Origin: Amycolatopsis circi
GTDB lineage: Bacteria; Actinomycetota; Actinomycetes; Mycobacteriales; Pseudonocardiaceae
NCBI RefSeq assembly: GCF_003385235.1
Contig: NZ_PQIA01000033.1
Coordinates: 1 to 64,000, forward strand
Length of the DNA stretch: 64,000 nucleotides
Direction: 5' to 3'
Below are positions 44,743-53,260 of this stretch, one piece after another. The notes under the pieces are model-generated. The model worked only from the letters and a program-made list of their open reading frames with translations. It made no database searches and was not told the origin of the DNA. The stretch's first letter is position 1, and every line of letters starts with the position of its first letter. Both the position numbers and the translations under genes were made by a program.

Positions 44743-45605
44743 AGGAGCCCCACCGCCGTGTCGACCGCCTTGGCCACGTCGCCGTCGTGCGGATAGAGCA
44801 GGGAACGCCCGACGACGAGCCCTTGCACCGTCGGCAGCGCGAGAGCTTTCTGCCACGCCGCGAACGCCGCGTCCGGGTCCTTGACCTCGCCGCCGAGCAG
44901 CACGGCGGGCAGCGTCGAGGCTGCGAGCACTCGCTCCATGTCGGCCACCACCGGCAGCTTCAGCCAGGTGTAGGCCGAGGACCGGCCGAGCCCGGACGCG
45001 ATCGTGATGGACCGGATGACGGCCTCGGGGGAGAGGTCGTTCTTGACCTTCCCGTCGACCCACGCGGACAGGAACGGTTCGACCATCGCGATCAGCTTCT
45101 TCTCGGCCAGGTCGTTCACCGCCTTGGCGGTGTTCTCCAGAATGCTCGGCGTCGCGGGATCGTCGAGGCAGATCCGGGTGAGCGTTTTGCCGCCGTCGAA
45201 CCGCATCCGGGCGATGGTTTCCGCGTCGTAGCAGGCGAACCGGTCGTCGATCTCGAAGCTCGACCCGGCCAGCCCGGTCCGGTTCATCGAGCCGATGACC
45301 GTCTTGCCCTCCAGCGCGCCGAGCAGCAGCAGGTCGTCGACGATGTCGGGCGTCGCCAGCACGCCGGTGACGCCGGGTCGCTCCAGCGCGAGACACAGCC
45401 GCTCCAGCAGTTCGCCGCGATCGGCCATCGCCAGCGGGTCACTGCCCACCGCGTTCGCTCCGCGCGCGGGATGATCGGCCGCGATGATCATCGCCGCGCC
45501 CTTGTCGTTGAACGGCGACTTCGCGCGCACGCGAGCCGCGGCCGCCTCGGCGATCGCCTCCGGATCGTGCACCCGTTTGGCGACGATCCGCTCCACGGTG
45601 TTCAT
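44739..45605 (-). CDS. Class I aldolase, probable deoxy-ketogluconate-phosphate aldolase (Cgl0158-like)
   Basis: This 288-residue TIM-barrel protein belongs to the DeoC/LacD-like class I aldolases: MIIAADHPARGANAVG at the start, IGSMNRTGLAGSSFEID, KTLTRICLDD, YTWLKLPVV with a likely Schiff-base lysine, and LLGGEVKDPDAAF. In actinobacterial inositol clusters this type stands in for IolJ, splitting 2-deoxy-5-ketogluconate 6-phosphate into dihydroxyacetone phosphate and malonate semialdehyde. The ATG overlaps the iolC stop (ATGA), with GGAGGAG upstream. Confidence 0.85.
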   Translation of the reverse strand: MNTVERIVAKRVHDPEAIAEAAAARVRAKSPFNDKGAAMIIAADHPARGANAVGSDPLAMADRGELLERLCLALERPGVTGVLATPDIVDDLLLLGALEGKTVIGSMNRTGLAGSSFEIDDRFACYDAETIARMRFDGGKTLTRICLDDPATPSILENTAKAVNDLAEKKLIAMVEPFLSAWVDGKVKNDLSPEAVIRSITIASGLGRSSAYTWLKLPVVADMERVLAASTLPAVLLGGEVKDPDAAFAAWQKALALPTVQGLVVGRSLLYPHDGDVAKAVDTAVGLL

Positions 45606-46549
45606 TCGGCTCCTCCGAGCTTGCGCAGTACCTGGTCTTCGGTGGGCATGGCGTCCGAACAGGACAGTTCGCCGGCGACGTGCGCTCCGGCCGCGTTCGC
45701 GAACCGCATGACGCGCTCGGTGCCCCACCCGGACAGCAGTCCGTGCACGAGTGCGCCGCCGAACGCGTCGCCCGCGCCGAGGCCGTTGACGACCTCGACC
45801 GGCACCGGCGGCACCTCCACCCCGCCGGTGTCGTCCACCGCGAGCACGCCCTTCGGCCCCTGCTTGACCACCGCGAGCGAAATGCCCTTGTCCCGCAACG
45901 CTTTCGCCGCCGCTCGGGGCTCGCGCACGGCCACCGCGGTGTCGCACTCGTCGAGGTTGCCGACCGCGACCGTCACGTGCTCCAGCGCCTTGCCGACCCA
46001 CTCGCGCGCCTGCTCGCGCGACTCCCAGAACATCGGCCGGTAATCCAGATCCAGCACCGTGATCCCCCTGCGACCACGGGCTTCCAGAGCCGCCAGCGTC
46101 GCCGCACGACTCGGCTCCTGCGACAACCCGGTCACCGTCACCCAGAAGACCTCGGCTGCCCGGATCGCGTCGAAGTCGAGGTCCTCGGGAGCGAGGTCGA
46201 GGTCCGGCGCCTTGGGGAACCGGTAGAAGTAGAGCGGGAAATCGTCCGGCGGGAAGATCTCGCAGAACGTCACCGGCGTCGGCAGACCGGGGGAGGCGCC
46301 GACGAACCGGTCGTCCACGCCGAACTCGCCGAGCGCGCGGTGCAGATACCGGCCGAACGGGTCGTCGCCGGTCTTGGTGATCACCGCGCTGCGCCGGCCG
46401 TAGCGTGCCGCGGCGACCGCGACGTTGGTCGCGCTGCCGCCGAGATACTTGCCGAACGAGGTGACGTCTTCCAGTCCGACGCCGGTCTGCTGAGGGTAGA
46501 GGTCCACCCCGATCCGGCCCATCGTGACGAGGTCGAACCTCGTGGTCAT
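45602..46549 (-). CDS. iolC: 5-dehydro-2-deoxygluconokinase (PfkB family)
   Basis: This 315-residue PfkB-type kinase has the N-terminal GGSATNVAVAAARYG motif and the C-terminal catalytic NGLGAGDAFGGALVHGLL (Asp base in GAGD). MGRIGVDLYPQQTG is the IolC-type N-terminus. It phosphorylates 2-deoxy-5-keto-gluconate. The chosen ATG at 46549 follows CAGGAGGA. It is the first gene of the minus inositol operon, divergent from the GntR gene. Confidence 0.92.
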   Translation of the reverse strand: MTTRFDLVTMGRIGVDLYPQQTGVGLEDVTSFGKYLGGSATNVAVAAARYGRRSAVITKTGDDPFGRYLHRALGEFGVDDRFVGASPGLPTPVTFCEIFPPDDFPLYFYRFPKAPDLDLAPEDLDFDAIRAAEVFWVTVTGLSQEPSRAATLAALEARGRRGITVLDLDYRPMFWESREQAREWVGKALEHVTVAVGNLDECDTAVAVREPRAAAKALRDKGISLAVVKQGPKGVLAVDDTGGVEVPPVPVEVVNGLGAGDAFGGALVHGLLSGWGTERVMRFANAAGAHVAGELSCSDAMPTEDQVLRKLGGAE

Positions 46550-46611
46550 TGTCGCGTCCTCCTGCCTGCCGCGGTGGCTCCGCTCCCCGACAGTGCAGCA
46601 CACCGGAGAAC

Positions 46612-46640
46612 TTTGTCAAGACATATGGACATTAGGTCAT
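46612..46640. promoter_or_regulatory. Control region between iolC and the GntR gene
   Basis: This short AT-rich island contains TTGACA on the minus strand (46619-46614), a TGTC-AA-GACA inverted repeat (46614-46623) and a direct repeat of GACAT. It probably holds the iolC promoter -35 and the GntR operator. No good -10 is seen, so exact promoters are uncertain. Confidence 0.4.
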
Positions 46641-46669
46641 CGGAACCTGGACCCGGTAGGCTCGGCGGA

Positions 46670-47428
46670 ATGAGCACCAGCCCGGCCTGGGACCCCGCGC
46701 GCGAGATCGTCGTGGATCCGGCCAGCCCCGAGCCGCTGTACTTCCAGATCGCGCGCCAGCTGCACGCCGCGATCGACGACGGCCGCTTGCCCGCGGGTTC
46801 CCGGCTGGCGAACGAGCTGGACCTGGCCGCGAGCCTGCGGCTGTCCCGCCCGACGATCCGCCAGGCCATCCAGTCGCTGGTGAACCAGGGGCTGCTGGTG
46901 CGCAAACGCGGGGTCGGCACCCAGGTGGTGCGCACCAAAGTTTCCCGTCCGCTGCGACTGAGCAGCCTGTACGACGACTTGGCCGGTCTCGGCGGCGCAC
47001 CGGAGACCGCGGTGCTGTGCAACCGCCTCGAAGACGCGGACGCCGAATCCGCCGCGCTGCTCGAAACTCCCTCGCTCACCCGCATCCGCCGGTTGAAGCG
47101 GATCCGGTCCACCGACGGCGAACCGCTGGCGGTGATGAACAACTACCTCCCGGGCGGCTTGCTCGACCCGTCCGACGCGGACCTGCGCGAGAAGGGCCTG
47201 TACCAGCTGCTGCGCGCGGCGGGCGTGCGGCTGCACTCGGCGCAGCAGAGCATCGGAGCCCGCCTCGCGACCCCCGAGGACGCGGAACTGCTCGACGAGG
47301 AGCCCGGCGCGCCGCTGCTGACCATGCAGCGCACCACTTACGACGAAACCGGCCGAGTCGTCGAGTACGGATGGCACGTGTACCGGGCGTCGCGCTACAC
47401 GTTCAACCTCTCCCTGACGAACAATTGA
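46670..47428 (+). CDS. GntR family (HutC/UTRA subfamily) regulator of the iol operon
   Basis: This 252-residue regulator has an N-terminal winged helix (EPLYFQIARQLHAAIDDGRL, then ELDLAASLRLSRPTIRQAIQ, LVRKRGVGTQVV) and a C-terminal UTRA effector domain (RLKRIRSTDGEPLAVMNNYL, LYQLLRAAGVRLHSAQQSI, PLLTMQRTTYDETGRVVEYG). It is divergent from iolC and probably represses the iolC-iolA operon until an inositol intermediate binds. An upstream in-frame ATG at 46625 is possible but has no ribosome site. Confidence 0.88.
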   Translation: MSTSPAWDPAREIVVDPASPEPLYFQIARQLHAAIDDGRLPAGSRLANELDLAASLRLSRPTIRQAIQSLVNQGLLVRKRGVGTQVVRTKVSRPLRLSSLYDDLAGLGGAPETAVLCNRLEDADAESAALLETPSLTRIRRLKRIRSTDGEPLAVMNNYLPGGLLDPSDADLREKGLYQLLRAAGVRLHSAQQSIGARLATPEDAELLDEEPGAPLLTMQRTTYDETGRVVEYGWHVYRASRYTFNLSLTNN

Positions 47429-47586
47429 GGATTGCCGGGCGCCCGGTCGAAATCGCTGCGGGCGAATTCTCGCTTTGACCTTGCCGGTTGAATTCCTGCC
47501 GCTCGTACTTCGGCCGCCGGGTTTCCCTTGGTGCGAACGCACAACGCGGCCGGGCGAATTGTCCTGGTGCGCGGAAGACGTCGTGC

Positions 47587-48110
47587 TCACCGGCGAACCG
47601 GTTCCGCGGCGGCGATCGCGTCGACGACGGCTTCGGGCGTCACCGGGATTGCGCGCAGCTGCGCGCCGAACGGGCTCAGGGCGTCGTTGACGGCGTTCAG
47701 GACCGCGGCCGGGGCGGCGATCAGGCCGGATTCGCCCGTTCCCTTGACGCCGTAGGCGGTGTGGGCCGAGGGCGAGCGCAGATGCGCGATTTCGAACGGC
47801 GGCGAAACGTCCATGGTGGGCAGTTGGTAGTCGAGCAGGGTGGTGGTCTGCGATTGGCCGTCGGCGTCGTAGGCGAGCCGTTCGAACAACGCGGCGCCGA
47901 TTCCCGGCACGACGCCGCCGCGGACCTGGCCGTCGACGATGTCCGGGTTGATGACCGTTCCGCAGTCCTCCGCCGACCAGACTTTTTCGACGGTGACGAA
48001 ACCGGTGAACGGGTCGACTTCGACCACCATCGCGTGCCCGCCGTCGGAGAACATCGGCCGGGCCGCGTCGTGGCTTCCATCGCCGGGTCGAAGTCCTCAG
48101 GCCAGGCGGA
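47587..48110 (-). pseudogene. C-terminal remnant of a molybdenum hydroxylase large subunit (xanthine/CO dehydrogenase type)
   Basis: The minus strand encodes FSDGGHAMVVEVDPFTGFVT, AEDCGTVINPDIVDGQVRGG and AYGVKGTGESGLIAAPAAVL, the conserved C-terminus of CoxL/XdhA-type subunits (GTGESG with the catalytic Glu). Only the last ~160 residues remain; near 48055 the frame shifts into WPEDFDPAMEATTRP. No Mo-cofactor domains or partner subunits are nearby. It is a truncated relic. Confidence 0.8.
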
Positions 48111-48111
48111 C

Positions 48112-48230
48112 GCGTCGCGCTGGGCGTTCGGCTACAGTCTCGCCGCGCTCCCGGTCTGCTCAACCCGCTGATCGCCGGTGCGGCCATGGCGTTGTCATCG
48201 TTGTTCGTGGTGTCCAACAGCCTAGCGGGA
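48112..48230 (+). pseudogene. C-terminal remnant of a heavy-metal P-type ATPase (CopA-like)
   Basis: Reading the plus strand, WAFGYSLAALPV and then, after a 1-nt frameshift, LLNPLIAGAAMALSSLFVVS followed by NSL reproduce the last two membrane segments of copper-transporting P-type ATPases. It is ~35 residues, cut on both sides, abutting the molybdenum hydroxylase remnant on the left and a STAS remnant on the right. Confidence 0.7.
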
Positions 48231-48515
48231 CAATATTTTCGGCCCTGCGGCGCAGGTCGAGCGCTCGGTCGAGACCCACCAGCTGAAGAGGGCGCACTAC
48301 GGCACGCTGGTGCGCCACAATCACCAGTGGCACGCCCGCTGAGCGGCCACCCGGTCAGCCCTCACCAGCGCCGACAATCCCCGGCAACTGCAAAAGGCAA
48401 CCTTGTTAAGGTCGGCAACCACTGCGCGAGCCGATTTTTCGATCTCGGCTGTCAACTCTTCGGCAAAGAAACGAGCCGTCGAAGCCAGTTCGAGGAGGGG
48501 GCTGGCCACGGCTGA
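48228..48515 (-). pseudogene. Remnant of a STAS-domain (anti-anti-sigma-like) protein
   Basis: On the minus strand LELASTARFFAEELTAEIEK, then ARAVVADLNKVAFCSCRGLS, then (after a frameshift near 48330-48345) VPLVIVAHQRAVVRPLQLVG and LDRALDLRRRAENI give a STAS domain. The phosphorylatable Ser of the DSAG-type loop reads C-S-C-R-G. There is no proper start, and the frame runs into the CopA remnant. It is a broken gene. Confidence 0.6.
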
Positions 48516-48883
48516 GGGGTGCAACTGGTCGGAGTGATCGACTGACCGGGACCAGGTCGCGGCTACCGTTCGACCGGTCAGCGTTGCCTGCCGCACTGGA
48601 CTCTGCGGCTGAACGCTATCGATTGCTGCGCCGCGATCCGACCGCCCGGCGAAGAGCGACGGGGTCGCCGCACAGAACCGAAGTCGGCATACGAAAGGGG
48701 CGGACGCAGCGGCCTGCGCTCAGTCGCAATGCGCACTAGCCGGACCAAGTCCAGGGAGTACCGCATGGCAGGTCGTCTGCTGTGCGGCGACAGGTTCGGC
48801 TTCCTGTCCCGCGCACTCCATGTGCCGAGAAAGCCTGCTGCGCCCAGCCCGGCGTCCTGGCTGGTCGTCAGCATGGTCGCAGT
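48516..48883. other. Non-coding stretch
   Basis: No gene is recognisable between the STAS remnant and the immunity-like gene. Open frames lack ribosome sites and family features. Confidence 0.45.
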
Positions 48884-49153
48884 TCAGCCCTCTGTGAGGT
48901 CTTCGGACGGCCAGCGGGTGAGGAACGCGCCGAGGGCGTCGTCGATGAGTTTGCCTTGTTCCGTCGGTTCGTGTCCCGGGCCGAAGTGTTCGGTGAAGGC
49001 GTCGCCCAAGACGTCGATCATTGCCTCTTGCTGGTCGAGGGTGGGTTTCTCCTGCGCCTGAAATGCCGTCAATAGTTCAGGGTCGCGTTGCTTCAGCAGG
49101 CTGGTCACGATGGGCCGGAACCGGTCGGGGAGGCTGTCCATCACCGTGCTCAT
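48884..49153 (-). CDS. Small protein downstream of the toxin, probable immunity protein
   Basis: This 89-residue acidic protein (MSTVMDSLPDRFRPIVTSLL ... EPTEQGKLIDDALGAFLTRW) is of no family I recognise. The ATG overlaps the stop of the toxin-like gene (ATGA). A small acidic protein translationally coupled behind a secreted toxin is the normal place for a cognate immunity protein; that role is inferred from position only. Confidence 0.55.
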   Translation of the reverse strand: MSTVMDSLPDRFRPIVTSLLKQRDPELLTAFQAQEKPTLDQQEAMIDVLGDAFTEHFGPGHEPTEQGKLIDDALGAFLTRWPSEDLTEG

Positions 49154-50307
49154 TCGTGCCTCCAGCCTGCTCGTGTTCGTGCCCACGCTGTCGTGATCTC
49201 CCCGTGTTGGTTCAGGTTAACGGTGGCGTCCTTGCCGACGTAGCGGTAGCTCCCGCCGTAGTTGTCCATTCTGAACTTGGGCGGTTTGGTCGGGTTGGCG
49301 ACGGCGTCGTGTGCTGCGGCGTCGTTGACGCCGTGGCCGTCGCGTTCGGCCATCTGCTTGCCGCCGTGGTCGGTCTTGCCGGTGATCTCCTTCGGTGCGG
49401 AGAACGGGGGTTCGGCCTCCGCTCCCGCACCGCTGGTGCTCTGGTTGGCCTGCATGGGCGAGACGTGGTCGTCGCCTGCGGCGTGGGCTGCGAGACTCCC
49501 GATCGCGGCGCCGGCCATCGTGGCGCCGGTGGCGATGCCTGCCGCGGACACGACGTTGAGCGGCACGCCGGCGACCGCTCCGATTCCCGTCGCGTCCAGC
49601 GCAGCACCGAGGCCCTCGCCGGCCGAGCTGATGACGGTCAGTCCGATTCCGGCGGCGGCAGCGGCGACTTCGCCCGGATGGTTGATCATCGCGTTCCCGA
49701 ACGACGCGAGGCCGTTGACCAGGTGACCTCCGGCGTCGGCGAGGAAGTTGCCTGCATCGTCGAGCCAGCTCGAATCCTCGGGTGCGCCAGCAGTGGCCTC
49801 CGTGATGGCTGCGGCTGCGTCGTCTCCCGCGTCGGAGAGTTGGCGGCGGGCATTGTCGAGCGTGGCCTGAGCTGCTCTTCGTGCGGCTTCGCCTGGATCG
49901 GAGAAAGGCGGTGGCGGCTGGCCGTTCGCGGCTGCCCGAGTTGACGCGTCGTTGTGTTGTTGCTGCGCTTGCTGGGTCGCTGCTTGCGCCTTGTTCCATG
50001 CTGCGATGGCCTCGGTGGCTTGGCTTTGAGCCCAGCGGAGCGTGCTGGCGTATCCGGCGAGCGCGTCGGCTGCGGACAGCAAGGAGTCGGCGGCGGTGTA
50101 CCACTTCGCAGGCTCATACGAGAACTTGTCGTGGAAGTCCCGGGCGGCGGGGCCTTGCCACGCCCCGGTGTCGAGGGACTTGAGCCCGTCCGAGGCACGG
50201 CCGGCGCTGTCGGCGCGACCACGCAACGCCCGGACGTTTTCCTCGATGGCGGCAGCGTCCCCCTTCACCAGTTCGGTCGGCTCTTGGGTTTGTCCAAGCT
50301 CAGCCAC
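49150..50307 (-). CDS. Polymorphic toxin with WXG-like N-terminal secretion domain and C-terminal RNase-like domain
   Basis: This 385-residue protein has three parts. The N-terminal ~150 residues form a long helical hairpin like WXG100/LXG-type ESX substrates (GAWQGPAARDFHDKFSYEP has the WxG and turn), with coiled-coil Gln/Ala stretches. A Gly/Ala-rich middle (about 160-290) resembles a membrane-interacting or PrsW-like linker. The last ~60 residues (MAERDGHGVNDAAAHDAVAN, then YRYVGKDATVNLNQHGEITT, ending WRHE) resemble BECR-fold toxin RNases; this last assignment is inference. The start overlaps the upstream small WXG gene by 8 nt. Confidence 0.65.
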   Translation of the reverse strand: MAELGQTQEPTELVKGDAAAIEENVRALRGRADSAGRASDGLKSLDTGAWQGPAARDFHDKFSYEPAKWYTAADSLLSAADALAGYASTLRWAQSQATEAIAAWNKAQAATQQAQQQHNDASTRAAANGQPPPPFSDPGEAARRAAQATLDNARRQLSDAGDDAAAAITEATAGAPEDSSWLDDAGNFLADAGGHLVNGLASFGNAMINHPGEVAAAAAGIGLTVISSAGEGLGAALDATGIGAVAGVPLNVVSAAGIATGATMAGAAIGSLAAHAAGDDHVSPMQANQSTSGAGAEAEPPFSAPKEITGKTDHGGKQMAERDGHGVNDAAAHDAVANPTKPPKFRMDNYGGSYRYVGKDATVNLNQHGEITTAWARTRAGWRHE

Positions 50308-50620
50308 CGGTCACTGCCTCTTCGCCTGGGTCTGCGGTGAACGTGCGTGCTGCGGCCCCGTCGCCGAGGCGGTAGGCGACGGCTGCTCGCGCCAGCGTGT
50401 CGGCAATGGCTCCCGCGTCGTCGGTGAGCGTGTCGAGTCCGTCGCTCCAGCGCACGCAGAGGTCCATCAGCGCGTCGTGCACGCCGGCGTGGCCATAGAG
50501 GTCGGTGTCGCCGCACAATCCGCGCAGCTCGAAGTTTCGCTGGCCGTCGACGCTTTCCCGAATCCCCGTCGCGGCCTCTTCCAGCTTGTCCACGTCGACG
50601 TGAAAGCCGGGTCCGTCCAT
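50300..50620 (-). CDS. WXG100/ESX-like small protein
   Basis: This 106-residue helical protein (FHVDVDKLEEAATGIRESVD ... HDALMDLCVRWSDGLDTLTD, then DAGAIADTLARAAVAYRLGD) has the two-helix shape and YRxxD-like end of WXG100-related ESX secretion partners, though no exact WxG. The ATG at 50620 follows GGAGGGA. It is encoded first in the toxin cassette and overlaps the toxin start, so it probably pairs with the toxin for type VII secretion. No ESX machinery genes lie in this window. Confidence 0.65.
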   Translation of the reverse strand: MDGPGFHVDVDKLEEAATGIRESVDGQRNFELRGLCGDTDLYGHAGVHDALMDLCVRWSDGLDTLTDDAGAIADTLARAAVAYRLGDGAAARTFTADPGEEAVTGG

Positions 50621-50650
50621 CGCGTGATCCCTCCCCAAGGTCACAGATCG

Positions 50651-50666
50651 TGCACACCAGTGTGCA
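50651..50666. promoter_or_regulatory. Candidate operator of the toxin cassette
   Basis: TGCACAC-CA-GTGTGCA is a perfect 7-bp-arm palindrome 31 nt upstream of the WXG-like start codon. Position suits a repressor site. Inference only. Confidence 0.35.
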
Positions 50667-51286
50667 GTGCGGGAGCAGAGTCTTCAACTTCCTGCAATCC
50701 GCCTCTCTGGTGAGGCCGCCAGCCATGATTGCCCCAAAGCCGCAGTGCAGCAGAGGACTCGCCTGCTCTCGTGTCCGAGCCCGCTCCTGGCGCTTCATAC
50801 AAGGCGGGCAGCCGCTACTTCGCCTCGCGTGTGGTGCTGGCGTTGCCGCCGTGGCGGCGTTCGAGCGCGGCGAGTCCAGTGATCGCCGCGGCTTCGAGCA
50901 CGCTGCCATCGGACTGAGTTGTTCCGCCGACCTCGACGGCGCCTAGTGCTGCCACCTTCGGCCCCGGCGTCTATACGGCTCGGCAACTCCGGTGCGACGC
51001 GAGCACTGCGCACGCACTGGTCTCCGGTGGGCTGGGCTGGCTGGCGGCTCGGAATAGCCAGCGAGCCGGCGTTCTCGTCATCGAGTCCTGCGTACGCAGG
51101 CGGCGAGAGATCGGCGGGTCGAGTTGCACACTATCCACACGGCTGTCGATTGGCTAACGAACGAAGAAAGTCCAGTGTGAGTTCGAATCCCCGGGGCGGT
51201 TCGGACGACATCTACGTCGAAAGAAATAGCCTCTGAGCTGCGGGTTTCCGCTGTAGTGGGGATTGTGAGCTGTCGTCGGGTGCGCG
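50667..51286. other. Non-coding stretch with a tRNA T-arm-like sequence
   Basis: No gene is seen. At 51180-51200 the sequence gagttcgaatccccggggcg resembles the T-loop and 3' part of a tRNA, but no cloverleaf can be built around it. It stands just before SpdB-like remnants and might be an old attachment site. Confidence 0.35.
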
Positions 51287-51679
51287 GTGGCGGCTTGTCC
51301 TCCGCTTGCTCTGTTGCTTGTCGTGGAGTTGCTCAACCGTGCCTTGCGTCGGCACCGGCCGTTGCCGGTCGACTTGGCGCAGGGCATCGAGTCGGGCCGG
51401 CGGGCGGATGAAATCGAGGCGGTCGCGGAGTCAGTGTCGGCTGGGGTCGCGGTGGGTGAGGCGTTGACGGCTGAGCAGCGGATGTGGCTGCACTATGAGC
51501 AGGAGATGGCCTCGGGTCGGCGGCAATCGGGTGCGGAGCTGGACCGTGTGGCGGGGACCCATAACTACGGGCGGCGAGTGCTGCGTCAGTGGCGGACTGC
51601 GGGCCGTCTCGCTTCGTTCGCCCAAATGCCGGAGGTCCAGAACGGAGAGGCAAGGTCCGCCGTTGCCGGTGGTCTCTGA
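51287..51679 (+). pseudogene. C-terminal fragment of a DUF2637/SpdB-type conjugative-element protein
   Basis: The plus frame gives EALTAEQRMWLHYEQEMASG, then GAELDRVAGTHNYGRRVLRQ and W, the C-terminal helix-turn-helix-like end seen in SpdB/DUF2637 proteins of actinomycete integrative conjugative elements. No membrane segments precede it and there is no ribosome site. It is a leftover of a mobile element. Confidence 0.5.
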
Positions 51680-52006
51680 GCGTGGTGTGCGGTGGGTGAT
51701 GAGTCGCCCCGCGACGGATCGAAAACCTGGCGGTGCCGGATCGTCGACGGGTGGGCCTCTCGACTTGATCACGAACCCGCTGGTTAAGAGCTGACGGCCC
51801 GACGTGTCGGATGATGCCGGGCGATGGTGGTCAGTGTCTTCTCGTCTGGTCTTAGCGCGCTAGCGGTGTCGTCTCGTGCGGTTGGTGTTGTCGTGCGGTG
51901 AAGGTCTCGGGCTCGCAGCTGCCGGGCTGTGCCTTGTGGTTCGCTGCGAGCCGGGCGCGGTACGACGGGCGGTTGGACGGGGTCGGGTGCTGGGCGTGAT
52001 CCGGGC

Positions 52007-52169
52007 GTGTCTGCGGTGACCGTGATGGCGGGTGTCGTGGTTGGGCTGACGTACTTGTTCGGCTTCGGCAATGTGCATGCGCTTTGTCTGGGCGTGCCTG
52101 TGTGGGTGGCTCCGTTGGTCGCACCGGCGGTTGATCTGACGGCGGTGGCATTGCTGATGGATGGGGGAG
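52007..52169 (+). pseudogene. N-terminal membrane fragment of a DUF2637/SpdB-type protein
   Basis: MAGVVVGLTYLFGFGNVHAL, then CLGVPVWVAPLVAPAVDLTA and VALLMDGG reproduce the first two membrane segments of DUF2637 (SpdB) proteins. After this the frame runs into unrelated sequence. The C-terminal fragment lies upstream rather than downstream, so the two pieces come from different copies or a rearrangement. Confidence 0.55.
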
Positions 52170-52230
52170 AAGCCGACTGGACTCGATCCCGGCCTGGGGA
52201 AGCCGGCACAGCAGCCGGATTCCTGCGCCG

Positions 52231-52257
52231 GGGACCACCCCGCTCGCGCGGGGAAGC
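52231..52257 (+). repeat. Single CRISPR-repeat-like unit (type I-E style)
   Basis: The 27 nt at 52231-52257 begin GGGACCACCCCGC and end GCGGGGAAGC, with a 6-bp stem CCCCGC/GCGGGG around a 4-nt loop, as in actinobacterial type I-E repeats. A weaker look-alike (ctcgcgcggga) begins at 52290, 47 nt on, not the ~61 nt expected. No cas genes or further repeats are present. Confidence 0.3.
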
Positions 52258-52732
52258 TGAACGCTTACGTGTCCCGCTCGGGCCCCCAACTCGCGCGGGA
52301 CTGAAATCGCAGCTTCAGACTTACAGTCCAATAATGCGGTTCGACTTTTCCGAGGGATGCAGCTGTTCAAATCATAGCGGTATTTGCGCATTGCTGACGC
52401 GTCCTACCGCGGGCTCTGAATCATAGGGTAGGCATGCCTGGTGGCGCATCGGCCAGTTTTACCGGCCGCCTGCCAGCGTGGCGTGAAGCCAGCTATGAAG
52501 AAATCGATTCCGGACTCGTGGGCTACGCGCATAACCTCCTTGAACCTTCAGTTCGGGAATCCGGCTGCAGGTGCCAGGCGCGATGCGGTGGGCTTCGAGC
52601 AGCGGGGTTTCAGTGCCAGGGTTCGATGTGCCACTGTCTCACTGCGGAGTGGCACCGTGGCAGGGCCGCGGCAACCTCACCCTGTGCCAGGGGCTTTGTG
52701 CCAGCCGGGTCAACGGTCAGCTGAAATCGCCA
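52258..52732. other. Non-coding stretch
   Basis: No gene is recognised. G+C is a little lower than in the left half of the window. Confidence 0.45.
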
Positions 52733-53260
52733 TCAGGTTCGCCCGCTGCGCTTCGAATCTTTCGTGGCGAGGTGGGCGAGTGCGAGACCGAATGCGGCGA
52801 TAATGACGTGCTGAAGGGCCGCCTGGAGGCCGTTCCACTTGCTGGATTGCCACATTTGGAACCATTCCCCGCCTATTGCGAGGAAGCCGACCCCAAAAAG
52901 CGTTAACTGCATCACCCAGCCAAGGCTGGACAGCTTGTGCGCCATCGGCAGAGGGTAATCAGCTAGTTGATTCCGTATGCACCAGATAAATCCGGCAATG
53001 AGCACCAGTGCTGTGATCAGCTCCCATGCGATGATGGCAATGTAAGCGGCGTCGGCGAGTCCAGGGCTGGTTATGGCGCGCCACATCATGTTAGGCGACT
53101 GGAATGTAGTGTCCATTGCCAGAACATGACGGACGAAATCTTGATTCGTCCCGAAGTCCGTGATGTTACCGACTGTAATAAGCGTCATCTGCAGGGCTGT
53201 CGTTCCAGTGAGAACTGTGACCGCAGCAGGAAGGGCTCCGAACCTGCTGATAATATTCAT
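52733..53260 (-). CDS. DUF2165-like small integral membrane protein
   Basis: This 175-residue protein has four membrane segments (ALPAAVTVLTGTTALQMTLI, YIAIIAWELITALVLIAGFI, LGWVMQLTLFGVGFLAIGGE and LQHVIIAAFGLALAHLA) and the NITDFGTNQDFVRHVLAMDT and GGEWFQMWQSSKWNG segments of DUF2165 proteins. Function is unknown. Its codons use more A/T than the neighbours, suggesting recent acquisition. The ATG lies inside a 9-bp inverted repeat. Confidence 0.8.
   Translation of the reverse strand: MNIISRFGALPAAVTVLTGTTALQMTLITVGNITDFGTNQDFVRHVLAMDTTFQSPNMMWRAITSPGLADAAYIAIIAWELITALVLIAGFIWCIRNQLADYPLPMAHKLSSLGWVMQLTLFGVGFLAIGGEWFQMWQSSKWNGLQAALQHVIIAAFGLALAHLATKDSKRSGRT

Noticed and set aside
51175..51205. 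Possible tRNA gene
   Set aside because: A TTCGAATCC T-loop is present, but no acceptor, D or anticodon stems can be built around it.
52231..52310. CRISPR array
   Set aside because: Only one good repeat; the second look-alike is 47 nt away and degenerate, and no cas genes are present.
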